Of a DNA stretch of 64,000 nt, positions 26,360 to 35,083 are shown in pieces. The stretch is taken from the NCBI GenBank assembly GCA_017644185.1, contig JAEPMA010000003.1, positions 1 through 64,000 of the forward strand, in the 5' to 3' direction. The notes beneath the pieces were generated by a model. The model was not told the origin of the DNA. It ran no database searches and saw only the letters and a program-made list of their open reading frames with translations. Made by a program: the position numbers and the translations under genes. Numbering within the stretch: position 1 is the first letter of the stretch; each line of letters begins with the position of its first letter. Origin of the DNA: Rhodospirillales bacterium. GTDB lineage: Bacteria; Pseudomonadota; Alphaproteobacteria; Rhodospirillales; Casp-alpha2.

Positions 26360-26758
26360 ATGATCGATCAAGATCGCCGCCGCCGTCTCGTACATCTTCT
26401 GATGGGGATCAACGGCGCCGGGTTCGTCCTCATCGGCACATTACTGGGCGGTGCAGCCGACCTCGGATACGTGCCCTGGTACGGAATCGCCGGGGTGGCC
26501 ATGATGTTCCTCGGCATCGTCGTGCCGTTTTATCGTGAGTTCATGTCGCTCAGGCATGGATTTGAGGAAGTCGAGCGTGAGACCCTCAAGACCTTCCGGC
26601 GTAATCGGCAGCGCGAGATCGGACACCAGACCGTCTTGAACGCGCGGTCGCGCCCCCAGCCTTTCGCCCGGGTGCGCAGTCAGCCATTGGTCATCATCCT
26701 GATCACCATGATCGCCTGGGGTCTCGCCGCCGCCGAAGCCATCCGCTGGCTGACTTAG
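26360..26758 (+). CDS. small two-helix membrane protein of unknown function
   Basis: A 132-residue protein with a pair of hydrophobic segments near the N-terminus (about residues 10-30 and 37-57) and one at the C-terminus (about 108-127), with a charged basic middle. No family is recognised. Start ATG at 26360 lies 2 bp after the prmA stop with GGAG upstream. It converges on the photolyase gene with one base between the stops. Likely co-transcribed with pcrA-prmA. Confidence 0.7.
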   Translation: MIDQDRRRRLVHLLMGINGAGFVLIGTLLGGAADLGYVPWYGIAGVAMMFLGIVVPFYREFMSLRHGFEEVERETLKTFRRNRQREIGHQTVLNARSRPQPFARVRSQPLVIILITMIAWGLAAAEAIRWLT

Positions 26759-26759
26759 C

Positions 26760-28205
26760 TCACGCATTTTCCTTATCGGGGAGGGATTTGAAGGCGTCGA
26801 GGGCACGCTCCCGGGCTTTTTTATGGTCGACAACGGGCTTCGGATAGGTTTTTCCAAGCTCGACCCCCGCATCTCTCAATACATCGCCCGGTGCCTCCCA
26901 CGGCGCGAACAGGTATTTGTCGGGCAGGTCCGCGATCTCCGGCACGTATTTACGGATATAGTCCCCGTCGGGGTCGAACTTCGAGCCCTGCATGATCGGG
27001 TTGAAGATCCGGAAATAGGGGGCGGCGTCAGCCCCGCAGCCCGCGACCCACTGCCAGCTGAACGAATTAACGGCCAGATCCGCATCGACAAGGGTGTCCC
27101 AGAACCACGCTTCGCCCGCCTGCCAAGGCAACAGAAGGTGCTTCACCAAGAACGACGCGGTTACCATCCGCACCCGATTGTGCATGTGTCCCGTCTGCCA
27201 AAGCTCGCGCATGCCCGCGTCGACCATGGGATAACCGGTTAAACCCTTCTGCCAACACGTCAGCATCTTGTCGTCGTCCGACCACGGGAATGCCTTGAAC
27301 CGCGCATACATCGGCTCATCAGGTAGATCGGGGAGGTGGTAGAAAACGTGATAGGCGAATTCGCGCCAAACGACCTCTTTCAGGAATTTTTCCGTCGCCG
27401 CGGTCCAACCGGCCCTTTTCACCGTCTCGAACCATACCTGACGTGGGCCGATATCGCCGATATGCAGAAACGGCGACAGATTTGATGTCACCGTGTCGGC
27501 GGGGAAATCGCGCCGATCCTTATATCCTTCGAGCCCTTCTTCCAGAAATGTCTGCAGACGTTGCATCGCGCCGGCTTCGCCCGGCGTCCAGCGGTCTCGG
27601 AGCCCGCCCGCCCAGTCTGGCTTCGACGGTAATAAACCCCAGTCATCGAGAATGTCGCTCTCGACGTTCTTATCTACGGCGGTAATCCGGTCAGGCGCCG
27701 GTATCGGGGCTTCCGGGTCGCCCTTTTCACGGCAGGCGTGCCAGAAGCGGGTATAGACCTTGTAAAAGCCGCCCTGCTTCGTCTCGACGGTCCAGGGTTC
27801 GAACAGCAATGAGCCGTTGAAACTCTGAACGTCGCAACCCCGCTCTTTAAGTGAATGCTTGATCCCGGTATCGCGCTTGATCGCATAGGGCTCGTAACAA
27901 CGGTTCCAGTAAACCGCTTCGGCCCCGGACGCATCGATCAACCGCGCGAGTTCGTCCTGGGCACGCCCTTGCCGCAACACAAGTGATGCCCCGCGTTGTT
28001 CCAAGCCGTCCGCCAGCTCGGATAGTGAATGATGCAGCCACCAGCGCGCCGCGCCGCCCGGCTTCCAGGTTCCCGGGGCCTCGTCATCAAGGATATAGAC
28101 CGGCAAAACAGGGTGACCGCTTTCCACTGCAGCAGAAAGGGCCGGGTTATCGGCGACCCGTAGGTCCTGTCTGAACCAGACGATGATCGGGGGATTGTCA
28201 GTCAT
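26760..28205 (-). CDS. phrB: deoxyribodipyrimidine photolyase
   Basis: A 481-residue class I CPD photolyase/cryptochrome-family flavoprotein. The N-terminal Rossmann antenna domain begins IIVWFRQDLRVADNPAL, and the C-terminal FAD domain contains WREFAYHVFYHLP, TGYPMVDAGMRELW, MHNRVRMVTASFLVKHLL and WQWVAGCGADAAPYFRIFNP, all strong photolyase signatures including the tryptophan-chain region. It repairs UV dimers using blue light. Length is normal for the family. Confidence 0.94.
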   Translation of the reverse strand: MTDNPPIIVWFRQDLRVADNPALSAAVESGHPVLPVYILDDEAPGTWKPGGAARWWLHHSLSELADGLEQRGASLVLRQGRAQDELARLIDASGAEAVYWNRCYEPYAIKRDTGIKHSLKERGCDVQSFNGSLLFEPWTVETKQGGFYKVYTRFWHACREKGDPEAPIPAPDRITAVDKNVESDILDDWGLLPSKPDWAGGLRDRWTPGEAGAMQRLQTFLEEGLEGYKDRRDFPADTVTSNLSPFLHIGDIGPRQVWFETVKRAGWTAATEKFLKEVVWREFAYHVFYHLPDLPDEPMYARFKAFPWSDDDKMLTCWQKGLTGYPMVDAGMRELWQTGHMHNRVRMVTASFLVKHLLLPWQAGEAWFWDTLVDADLAVNSFSWQWVAGCGADAAPYFRIFNPIMQGSKFDPDGDYIRKYVPEIADLPDKYLFAPWEAPGDVLRDAGVELGKTYPKPVVDHKKARERALDAFKSLPDKENA

Positions 28206-28283
28206 AAGAAAGCGGTGCTGAACGTTTGCGGGGGCATACTAAGCTTTCTACGGGGCGCACCGTTGGATGGATCAGGCCACGCC

Positions 28284-28556
28284 TCATTTATCGACGCAGT
28301 CATACCCCCACATGGTCTTGTATCCTACGGCCCCCAGCTTAACGTTGCCGCGCGCGACCGCCTTGCGTCCATGTTTGGCGCAATGGGCCTCGGCCGTGTC
28401 CGCCGGTTCGGTAAAGCGAATGGTTTGGATCGTGATCGCGGTCGGCGACGCGGCGATAATGCTGCTCTTGTCGTCGGAGCCGCAGGCACCAAGCAGCAAT
28501 GGCGCCAGTAGCGCCGCCGACAGGATCACCGGATACGTATTTGCCCTCCCAGACAT
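28284..28556 (-). CDS. small putative lipoprotein
   Basis: A 90-residue protein with a lipoprotein signal: hydrophobic stretch and lipobox LLGAC (Cys about residue 25). The mature part has two more cysteines, in HCAKHGRKA and GYDCVDK, that could form a disulfide. The HCxxHG-type motif recurs in small envelope lipoproteins of unknown role. It stands alone between the photolyase and NIPSNAP genes. Confidence 0.7.
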   Translation of the reverse strand: MSGRANTYPVILSAALLAPLLLGACGSDDKSSIIAASPTAITIQTIRFTEPADTAEAHCAKHGRKAVARGNVKLGAVGYKTMWGYDCVDK

Positions 28557-28600
28557 AAGGAGATTATTGCGGAATCAGATGCTTTCGTGCAAGCGGGCCG

Positions 28601-28930
28601 TCATTCCGGCCATTTCGCGTCGAAGAACGGTGCCGGCATCAGGATCTTGTTCTCCTGCTTTTCCAGATACCCCGCCTCGGCGCTGATCTTGAGGTAGTTC
28701 TGCCAGTCCGGATCGGCCTGCATCGCGGCGCGCTTTTTGGCACGGTCGGCGGCGTCTTCATAGACCCAGATATGCACATAGCTGTTGGGATCGCCCGTTT
28801 CCGTCATCGCATGAAGCAGCGGCTTGCCGAGGTTGCGGGTCTGCGGTTCCCAACCGTGTTCAAGATAAAGCTCCAGGTGCTTCTTAATGGTGCCGGGACG
28901 GCAGGTATAGGTGCGATGGTCGTAAATCAT
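28601..28930 (-). CDS. NIPSNAP-family protein
   Basis: A 109-residue ferredoxin-like (dimeric alpha-beta barrel) NIPSNAP domain protein. It opens with MIYDHRTYTCRPGTIKKHLE and contains HIWVYEDAADRAKKRAAM and DPDWQNYL, the usual family layout. Function is not known in bacteria; such proteins often sit near catabolic genes. It is divergent from the 2-hydroxyacid dehydrogenase gene with 131 bp between starts, suggesting shared control. Confidence 0.8.
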   Translation of the reverse strand: MIYDHRTYTCRPGTIKKHLELYLEHGWEPQTRNLGKPLLHAMTETGDPNSYVHIWVYEDAADRAKKRAAMQADPDWQNYLKISAEAGYLEKQENKILMPAPFFDAKWPE

Positions 28931-29061
28931 GTTGGATGTCCTCTGTTGAAACGGAAACGAATTCCGGACGCGACGGTACGACGGGAATAAAAAGAGTCCA
29001 ATGGTGGATTGCCCTTTGTCCGCTTCCTACATTTAATGCAACAAAGAGGGGATTAAAGACT

Positions 29062-30042
29062 ATGACTTCCAACGATACCGCTTCCAGACACGTCGTCTTT
29101 CTTGACCGGGAAACGCTTCCCGAACAGGTCACCGTTCGTCCGCCGGCTTTTGAACACACCATGGACGAATATCAGCGCACCCGGCCCGAAGAGGTCGTCG
29201 AGCGCGCCAGGGACGCAGAGATCGTCATCACCAACAAAGTGCCCCTGCGCGCCGACACGATCGCCGAGCTGCCGAAGCTCAAGATGATCGCGGTCGCGGC
29301 CACCGGGACCGACATTATCGATCTGAAAGCGTGCAAGGAGCGCGGCATCGTCGTATCGAACATCCGCGAGTACGCCATCGCGACGGTACCGGAACACACC
29401 ATGGGATTGATCCTGTCGCTTAGCCGCTCTATCCGTCCTTATCACGACTCAGTAAAAAAAGGGCGCTGGAAGGAAGCGGATCAGTTCTGTTACTTCGACT
29501 ATCCGATCTTCGATCTCAGGGGGAAAGTGCTCGGCATCATCGGCGACGGCGTGCTGGGTAAAGCCGTTGCCAAGCTGGGCGAGGCGTTCGGGATGGAGGT
29601 CCGATTCTCCACATATAAGGGTGTCGATGGGATGGGGCCGCTGTATACCCCGTTCGAGCGTATTTTATCGGAAAGCGACGTCATCACCCTTCACTGCCCG
29701 CTCATGGACAGCACCCGCAATCTGTTGGGCCCCGCTGAATTCGATCAGATGAAGAAAAAGCCGCTCGTCATCAATTCGGCGCGTGGCGGCCTCGTCGACG
29801 AGCAGGCATTGGTCGACGCCTTAAAGGCGGGGAAGATCGGCGGCGTCGCTTTCGACGTGGTGACGACCGAGCCGATCCCGGACGGCCACCCGTTCCTCGA
29901 CGTCATGGATGAACCCAACTTCATCCTCACCCCACATGTCGCATGGGCGAGCATCGAGGCCATTCAGGGCCTTGCCGACCAGATGGTCGACAACATCGAT
30001 GCGTTCGTTGCGGGGAACCCCAGGAACGTCGTCGGCGGCTAG
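29062..30042 (+). CDS. NAD-dependent D-2-hydroxyacid dehydrogenase
   Basis: A 326-residue enzyme of the glycerate/hydroxypyruvate reductase group. The NAD-binding fold shows GIIGDGVLGKAVAKL, and the catalytic residues fall in NSARGGLVDE (Arg), VVTTEPIPDGHP (Glu) and LTPHVAWAS (His). The ATG at 29062 is preferred; GAGGGG lies about 11 nt upstream, and an upstream in-frame start would add a non-conserved tail. Its stop overlaps the convergent GNAT-nitrilase gene by 4 bp. Exact substrate unknown. Confidence 0.88.
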   Translation: MTSNDTASRHVVFLDRETLPEQVTVRPPAFEHTMDEYQRTRPEEVVERARDAEIVITNKVPLRADTIAELPKLKMIAVAATGTDIIDLKACKERGIVVSNIREYAIATVPEHTMGLILSLSRSIRPYHDSVKKGRWKEADQFCYFDYPIFDLRGKVLGIIGDGVLGKAVAKLGEAFGMEVRFSTYKGVDGMGPLYTPFERILSESDVITLHCPLMDSTRNLLGPAEFDQMKKKPLVINSARGGLVDEQALVDALKAGKIGGVAFDVVTTEPIPDGHPFLDVMDEPNFILTPHVAWASIEAIQGLADQMVDNIDAFVAGNPRNVVGG

Positions 30043-31592
30043 ACCGTAAACTTCTCCGTCCCGTCGTCGTACTGAATAGTGTAGAGGTCCTTGCGGCGGT
30101 CGATCCAGTTGCGCACCGTGCCGAAATGCTTGTGGTGCGGCAGCTTGTCGAGATCGAGATCGTGGATCAGCACCATTTCCGCGTTCGGCGTGCACTCCGC
30201 CGCGATCCCTTCACGGTCGAAGGAAATGTCGGACGGCGTGTAAATCCCTGACTGGGCATAGTGGATTTCCGCGGTCGACACATACGGAAGGTTGCCGCAC
30301 GCACCGGCGACGGCGACATAAACGTGGTTCTCGATGGCGCGCGCATGGGCGCAGTAGCTGACGCGCAAATGCCCCGAACGCATGTCGGTGTTATACGGCA
30401 CAAAGATGATGTTCGCACCCTTGTCGGCGGCGATCCGCGCGAGTTCCGGGAATTCGATGTCGTAACAGATCAGGATCGCGATCTTGCCCCGGTCGGTGTC
30501 GAAGACGTGCACTTTCTCGCCGCCGCTAACGCCCCACCATTTCACCTCGCTGGGCGTGATGTGAAGCTTGTATTGCTTCTCGAGGGTGCCGTCGCGGCGG
30601 AACAGATAGGCGATGTTGTAAAGACGGTCGTCCTCGATCGCCAGATGCGACCCGCCCACAATGTTCACGTTGTAGCGGATCGCCAGTTCCGCAAACATCT
30701 CCAGATAAGGCTCGGTGAACTGATCCAGCGCGCGCGCCGCATCTTGGGGTTTGTCGGTCGTCATGATCGAGAACAACTGCGTCGTCAGAAGTTCCGGAAA
30801 CACACAAAAGTCCGAATGGTATTCCGACGCCGTCCCGACAAAGTGCTCGCACTGCTGCGCGAAATCCTTGAAGCTCTCGACCTTGTGCATCTGGTACTGA
30901 ACGACGCACAGCCTGGCCGTGCCGGGGTGATTTTGGGCGCCTTCTTCGGGTCTGTAATCCGGATTGCGCCAGATCATGAGGACCGCGTTACCGCAACTTT
31001 CCTCGTCCTCGGCGAGATATCCCTCGATCACACGGATGATCTCGAAGCCGTTGGATAACTGCGCGACCAGGACCGGGTCGTCGAGTTCACGGGCGACGAC
31101 TTTCTCGACATATTCTTCCGGTGTCAGTTCGTCGGCGTGTTGCTGATACCCCGGGATGCGGCCGCCGATAACGATACCCTTCAGATTCTTTTCAACAACC
31201 AGCTCTTTCCTGGCTTCATAGAGACGCCGTGCCAGCTTATAGCCCTGGTACTCGCGCGACACCGCGATATCGATACCGTAGAGATATTCACCGTCTTCTC
31301 GGTGGTTACGGATGAAACCATCGTCGGTGACGGTGTCGAAATCGTGTGCGCTCGACGCGACGTGCCCGGAAATCAGCAAAGACGACGAGATAGCGACCAA
31401 CTCGCCCTCGACCTCAACGCCCATCTGACCTTCGGGAAAGGAGCGAAGCTGGCTCAGGAACTGGGGCTTACCCCACGGCTCGATGCTCTTGAAAACGTCC
31501 GTCTGCACCCTGAGAACGGCCGCATAGTCGGAAACGCGCAACGGCCGGACGACGACCTTGCGTTCGTATTTCTCAAGTTCGGAATCGTCCAT
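30039..31592 (-). CDS. GNAT acetyltransferase-nitrilase fusion
   Basis: A 517-residue two-domain protein. Residues about 10-215 are a GNAT N-acetyltransferase domain (acetyl-CoA region DIAVSREYQGYKLARRLYE); residues about 225-505 are a carbon-nitrogen hydrolase with the Glu-Lys-Cys triad in CVFPELLTT, LEKQYKLHITP and ILICYDIEFPE. Such fusions are known as a branch of the nitrilase superfamily without a firm reaction. Both active sites look complete. Cytoplasmic; single gene. Confidence 0.88.
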   Translation of the reverse strand: MDDSELEKYERKVVVRPLRVSDYAAVLRVQTDVFKSIEPWGKPQFLSQLRSFPEGQMGVEVEGELVAISSSLLISGHVASSAHDFDTVTDDGFIRNHREDGEYLYGIDIAVSREYQGYKLARRLYEARKELVVEKNLKGIVIGGRIPGYQQHADELTPEEYVEKVVARELDDPVLVAQLSNGFEIIRVIEGYLAEDEESCGNAVLMIWRNPDYRPEEGAQNHPGTARLCVVQYQMHKVESFKDFAQQCEHFVGTASEYHSDFCVFPELLTTQLFSIMTTDKPQDAARALDQFTEPYLEMFAELAIRYNVNIVGGSHLAIEDDRLYNIAYLFRRDGTLEKQYKLHITPSEVKWWGVSGGEKVHVFDTDRGKIAILICYDIEFPELARIAADKGANIIFVPYNTDMRSGHLRVSYCAHARAIENHVYVAVAGACGNLPYVSTAEIHYAQSGIYTPSDISFDREGIAAECTPNAEMVLIHDLDLDKLPHHKHFGTVRNWIDRRKDLYTIQYDDGTEKFTV

Positions 31593-31666
31593 ATTCTTCC
31601 CGTTTTCCCGAGGATCAGCGATGCCCCGACCTTAGCGAACGCACCCGGTCTTTCCAAGTGAGCGCG

Positions 31667-32536
31667 TCAATCCGGTAGCGGAATGAACTCATCCTCGCCC
31701 GGCACTTTCGGGAACCTGCCCGCTTTCCAGTCCGCTTTCGCCTGTTCTAGTAAGTCTTTGTCGGAGGCGACGAAGTTCCACCAGATCGTTCTGTGCCCGT
31801 CCATCTTGGCGCCGCCGCACAGCATCACACGGCTCTCCGCGGTCGAGATCACTTCCGGTTTCGAGCCCGGTGTGAGCACCGCCATGGTGTGCTCGTTGAC
31901 CGCTTCGCCGTCGATCTCCAGGCTGCCGGACACCACATAAAGAGCGCGCTCTTCATGCTCGTCGGGGATCGAAATACGGCAACCGTCGCCCGCCTGGATA
32001 TCCAGATAAACGGTCGGCCATAAAACGTCGACATCCGCCTTCTTACCAAATGCCTCACCGGCCAGAAGCTTCATGCAAACCCCACCTTCATCGAACTCCG
32101 GCAGGGATTCCGTTGGGTGGTGTTTAAAATCCGGTTCCGTCTTTTCATGGGTCTTGGGTAAGGCGACCCAGGCCTGGATCCCATGGATGGTCGACGCCTT
32201 CGCACGTTCTTCGTCGCCAGTGCGTTCGGAATGCACGATACCATGGCCCGCCGTCATCCAGTTGACCGCGCCGGGGCGAATCGCCTGTTCGCATCCGAGC
32301 GAGTCCCGATGCATGATCTCGCCATCGAAAAGATAAGTGACCGTCGCAAGGCCGATGTGCGGATGCGGTCTGACGTCGATGCCCTTACCGGGCGGGAATT
32401 CGGCGGGCCCCATATGATCGAAAAAGATGAACGGACCCACCATCCGCTTTTTGGCGAACGGCAGCACCCGCCGCACCTCGAAATCGCCAAGGTCCGTTGG
32501 TCGGGGCTCAATAAGTAACTCGATCGAAGACGTCAT
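31667..32536 (-). CDS. pirin-family cupin protein
   Basis: A 289-residue bicupin. The N-terminal cupin has the pirin metal site: GIDVRPHPHIGLATVTYLF with the two His after RP, and later HRDSLGCEQAIRPGAVNWMTAGHGIVHSE. Bacterial pirins include quercetin dioxygenases and metabolic regulators; the role here is open. A perfect 12-bp palindrome at 32573-32584 stands 36 bp before its start. Confidence 0.88.
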   Translation of the reverse strand: MTSSIELLIEPRPTDLGDFEVRRVLPFAKKRMVGPFIFFDHMGPAEFPPGKGIDVRPHPHIGLATVTYLFDGEIMHRDSLGCEQAIRPGAVNWMTAGHGIVHSERTGDEERAKASTIHGIQAWVALPKTHEKTEPDFKHHPTESLPEFDEGGVCMKLLAGEAFGKKADVDVLWPTVYLDIQAGDGCRISIPDEHEERALYVVSGSLEIDGEAVNEHTMAVLTPGSKPEVISTAESRVMLCGGAKMDGHRTIWWNFVASDKDLLEQAKADWKAGRFPKVPGEDEFIPLPD

Positions 32537-32572
32537 CGATACACTCCCTACCTTACGTCTCTCACCATATGG

Positions 32573-32584
32573 TGCGGATGGCAG
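32573..32584. promoter_or_regulatory. 12-bp palindrome upstream of pirin gene
   Basis: CACCATATGGTG is a perfect 12-bp palindrome in the 65-bp gap between the FecR-domain gene and the pirin gene. Its position fits an operator for the pirin promoter. Nothing else supports it. Confidence 0.3.
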
Positions 32585-32601
32585 GACGTTGCCAGACGTG
32601 C

Positions 32602-33279
32602 TTAGTAAGTTACCGTCTTCGCCGCTTCCGCCAATTCTTCAGGCGTAAGGCTGAACGGCGCGTTCGGCGTCGGCTGGCCTCTCTCGATCACCACCGCCTG
32701 CAGGGGCGTATCCAGGGTCACAGTCCTCCCATCCGTGCCGGTGATTTCGACGACGCCATTATCGATCAGAGCCATGGTCAGCTTGCTTTCTTCCTGCAGC
32801 CCCCAAAAGTCCGTACCCCGCACGCCAATGGTCGCGACCGGCGTTCTCAAGGTCAGCGATCCGCCTTCAACCTTGTTCACCTCGCCCGAGATCATGCGAA
32901 AGACACCCCGGGCAAGGGTCAGTACGCCTTCACTTTTCTTCCCCGGCTCATAGACCATTTGATCGATCGTGAGTTCCGAGTTGTCTCCGATGAAAAGCTC
33001 ACTGTCGTCGATCAGCTTGATTTCGACACGCGTATCGTCGCCCGTCAGGATCGTATCCAAAAATCTCACGTCGCTGCCCTCACGCAAGGTACGCGGCAGA
33101 TTTTGCGAGAGACCTGCGATATTGCCGCGCGCCCGCTCGACATCACCGACGTCGGTGCCAGCGTAATCGTTAACAGCCGACTGGTCGCCCGCAGCGCGCG
33201 CCGCGTTAGCGCCACTCAGAATAGCGAACACAAAAATAATCGCTGCTGCGGAACACGCAGCACGCTTTTTAAACATCAT
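32602..33279 (-). CDS. secreted FecR-domain protein
   Basis: A 225-residue protein with an N-terminal signal peptide (hydrophobic core ending near residue 30, ANAARAA) and a FecR domain at about 60-180 with LREGSDVRFLDTILTGDDTRVE and TPVATIGVRGTDFW, the family's typical ending. Here FecR stands without a sigma factor or TonB receptor nearby, as in the large class of stand-alone periplasmic FecR proteins of unknown role. It precedes the pirin gene on the same strand. Confidence 0.85.
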   Translation of the reverse strand: MMFKKRAACSAAAIIFVFAILSGANAARAAGDQSAVNDYAGTDVGDVERARGNIAGLSQNLPRTLREGSDVRFLDTILTGDDTRVEIKLIDDSELFIGDNSELTIDQMVYEPGKKSEGVLTLARGVFRMISGEVNKVEGGSLTLRTPVATIGVRGTDFWGLQEESKLTMALIDNGVVEITGTDGRTVTLDTPLQAVVIERGQPTPNAPFSLTPEELAEAAKTVTY

Positions 33280-33372
33280 AAGTCATTCCTTTGTCCTGAA
33301 TAGGATACGGGCTAACTCGTTGATTGGATTACCGCCACCCGATCGGATGCGGCCGGGTCGATACCATGAAAG

Positions 33373-35019
33373 TTATACCGTGGTATGCTCGCGGCGCCCG
33401 GCGGGCACGATATCGAATGCGATCGAAATGCGCCGCGCGCTACCAGTCAGCGGTACCGTCCGGTGATAAAAATGACTGGGGAACAGCAGCATCAATCCCG
33501 GTTCCGGCCTGAAAAGGGTCACGTGCGAGTCGTGCTGGGTGTGTATGTCTTCGGGTGGCCTGCCGAATTCGATCCAACCGGCACGGGACGGATCATCGGA
33601 TTTAACGCTATCAGGCACCTCGACATAATAAACACCCGACAGCCACGCCGACGGATGGATATGCGGCACCTGGTGGCCATCTTCATCCATCACCACGCCC
33701 CAGATTGAAATCTCGATATCCGCCGGGCACGCATCAAGATACGGATGCGCCGGCTCGCCCGCGAACTTGCGCTTATAGGCTTTGAATCCTGCTTCGACCT
33801 GATCACGGAACGCCCCCATCGGACCCAGGGGCGGGCTGAGTAGTTCGCCCGAATGTCGCCCCTTGCGGGTCGCATGTGCCGTGGGCGAGGGTGTCAGCGT
33901 CGGATGATCCAGCAGGTGCATCGCCATCGCCTGGTTAAAGCCATCGATATCTGCAAAGCCGTCCGGCGGCTCAAGCCGCCTTTGCAGGATGAACCTGTCC
34001 GCGTCGTCCAAGAGCGCCGCATCGCCGTCCCGGCCCGCGTCGCGGAGCGCGAACGCCTTGAAAGCGAGGGCTGCCGGATGCGAGGTATGGCGCAAGAGGA
34101 AACCGTCGATGACCGCCAACGCCGCCTCGGGTTCGCCCGTCGCCAGTTTCATGTCGGCAAGGTTGATCGCCGCTTTGGCGAAACCCGGATCGATCTCCAA
34201 AGCGCGACGATAGGCGCGCCTTGCCTCTTCTGTATCATCGAGGGCGGCATAGGCTTCCCCCAGATTGAGCGCCGCCGCCGCGTGAGCGGGCTCAAGCGCC
34301 AGCGTCCGCCTGTATCGCTCGAGCGCCGCCTTATGATCGCTCAGGGACTGCTGGGCGACGCCGATATTGAAATGTGCTGCCGCAAGCCCCGGATCGATCT
34401 CGACCGCACGCTCCCCCGCGTCCCGCGCGGCAGCATCGTCACCCATGCCGCTCAGTACTGCCGCCAGGTTGGTGTAAGCGACAGGGTCTTTGGGTTGCAG
34501 CGCAATCCTCGCCTCCAACTCGGTCTTTGCCGCCGAAAGGTTCCCCGCCGCCCTTAACGCCTCGGCACAACCGATGGCCGCCGCCGGGTGCTCCGGATCG
34601 CGCGTCATGGCATTACGAAACCACTCGGCCGCCTCTGAATGGCGGCCGTGCTTTGAAAGCAAAACACCGGCGTTATAGGCTGGTTCGGCATAACCGGGCG
34701 CGAGATCGTACGCCGCCTCGTAAGATAAAAGCGCCGCATCCACATCCCCGGACGCGGCGATGACGTTAGCCAGATTCATGCAGATTTCCGCATCTTTCGG
34801 TGCCCGATCACGCGCGTCCTCAAGCAAAGCGCGCGCCTCAACCGGATCACCGCACTGAAACGCCGCGATTCCCGCAAGATTGAGCGCCGCTGCATCGCGT
34901 TTCCGCACGGCCAATATCTGCCGCGCGAGCGCCATCGCTTCCTGAGGACGCCCTTGTTGAAGGGCATCACGCACGCGGGCAAGCCTGATGTCCGACTTTC
35001 GTGTCCGTTGCTTCGCCAT
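33373..35019 (-). CDS. TPR protein with 2OG-Fe(II) oxygenase-like C-terminus
   Basis: A 548-residue protein. Residues about 10-325 form roughly nine tetratricopeptide repeats (A-L-N-L-G and P-x-x-A-A-A patterns at 34-residue spacing). Residues about 340-540 resemble the putative 2OG-Fe(II) oxygenase family: VPHIHPSAWLSGVYYVEVP provides a candidate HxH, and FPSHFYHRTVPL plus RRISIAFDI the distal His and Arg. No signal peptide. It is divergent (64 bp apart) from a TPR-methyltransferase gene, suggesting they share a promoter region and possibly a substrate. Confidence 0.8.
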   Translation of the reverse strand: MAKQRTRKSDIRLARVRDALQQGRPQEAMALARQILAVRKRDAAALNLAGIAAFQCGDPVEARALLEDARDRAPKDAEICMNLANVIAASGDVDAALLSYEAAYDLAPGYAEPAYNAGVLLSKHGRHSEAAEWFRNAMTRDPEHPAAAIGCAEALRAAGNLSAAKTELEARIALQPKDPVAYTNLAAVLSGMGDDAAARDAGERAVEIDPGLAAAHFNIGVAQQSLSDHKAALERYRRTLALEPAHAAAALNLGEAYAALDDTEEARRAYRRALEIDPGFAKAAINLADMKLATGEPEAALAVIDGFLLRHTSHPAALAFKAFALRDAGRDGDAALLDDADRFILQRRLEPPDGFADIDGFNQAMAMHLLDHPTLTPSPTAHATRKGRHSGELLSPPLGPMGAFRDQVEAGFKAYKRKFAGEPAHPYLDACPADIEISIWGVVMDEDGHQVPHIHPSAWLSGVYYVEVPDSVKSDDPSRAGWIEFGRPPEDIHTQHDSHVTLFRPEPGLMLLFPSHFYHRTVPLTGSARRISIAFDIVPAGRREHTTV

Positions 35020-35083
35020 CCCTCAACAATCCGACGTCACGGGGTCTCTCGCAAGTCCGCCGATCCGGAGATATAGTTCTTCC

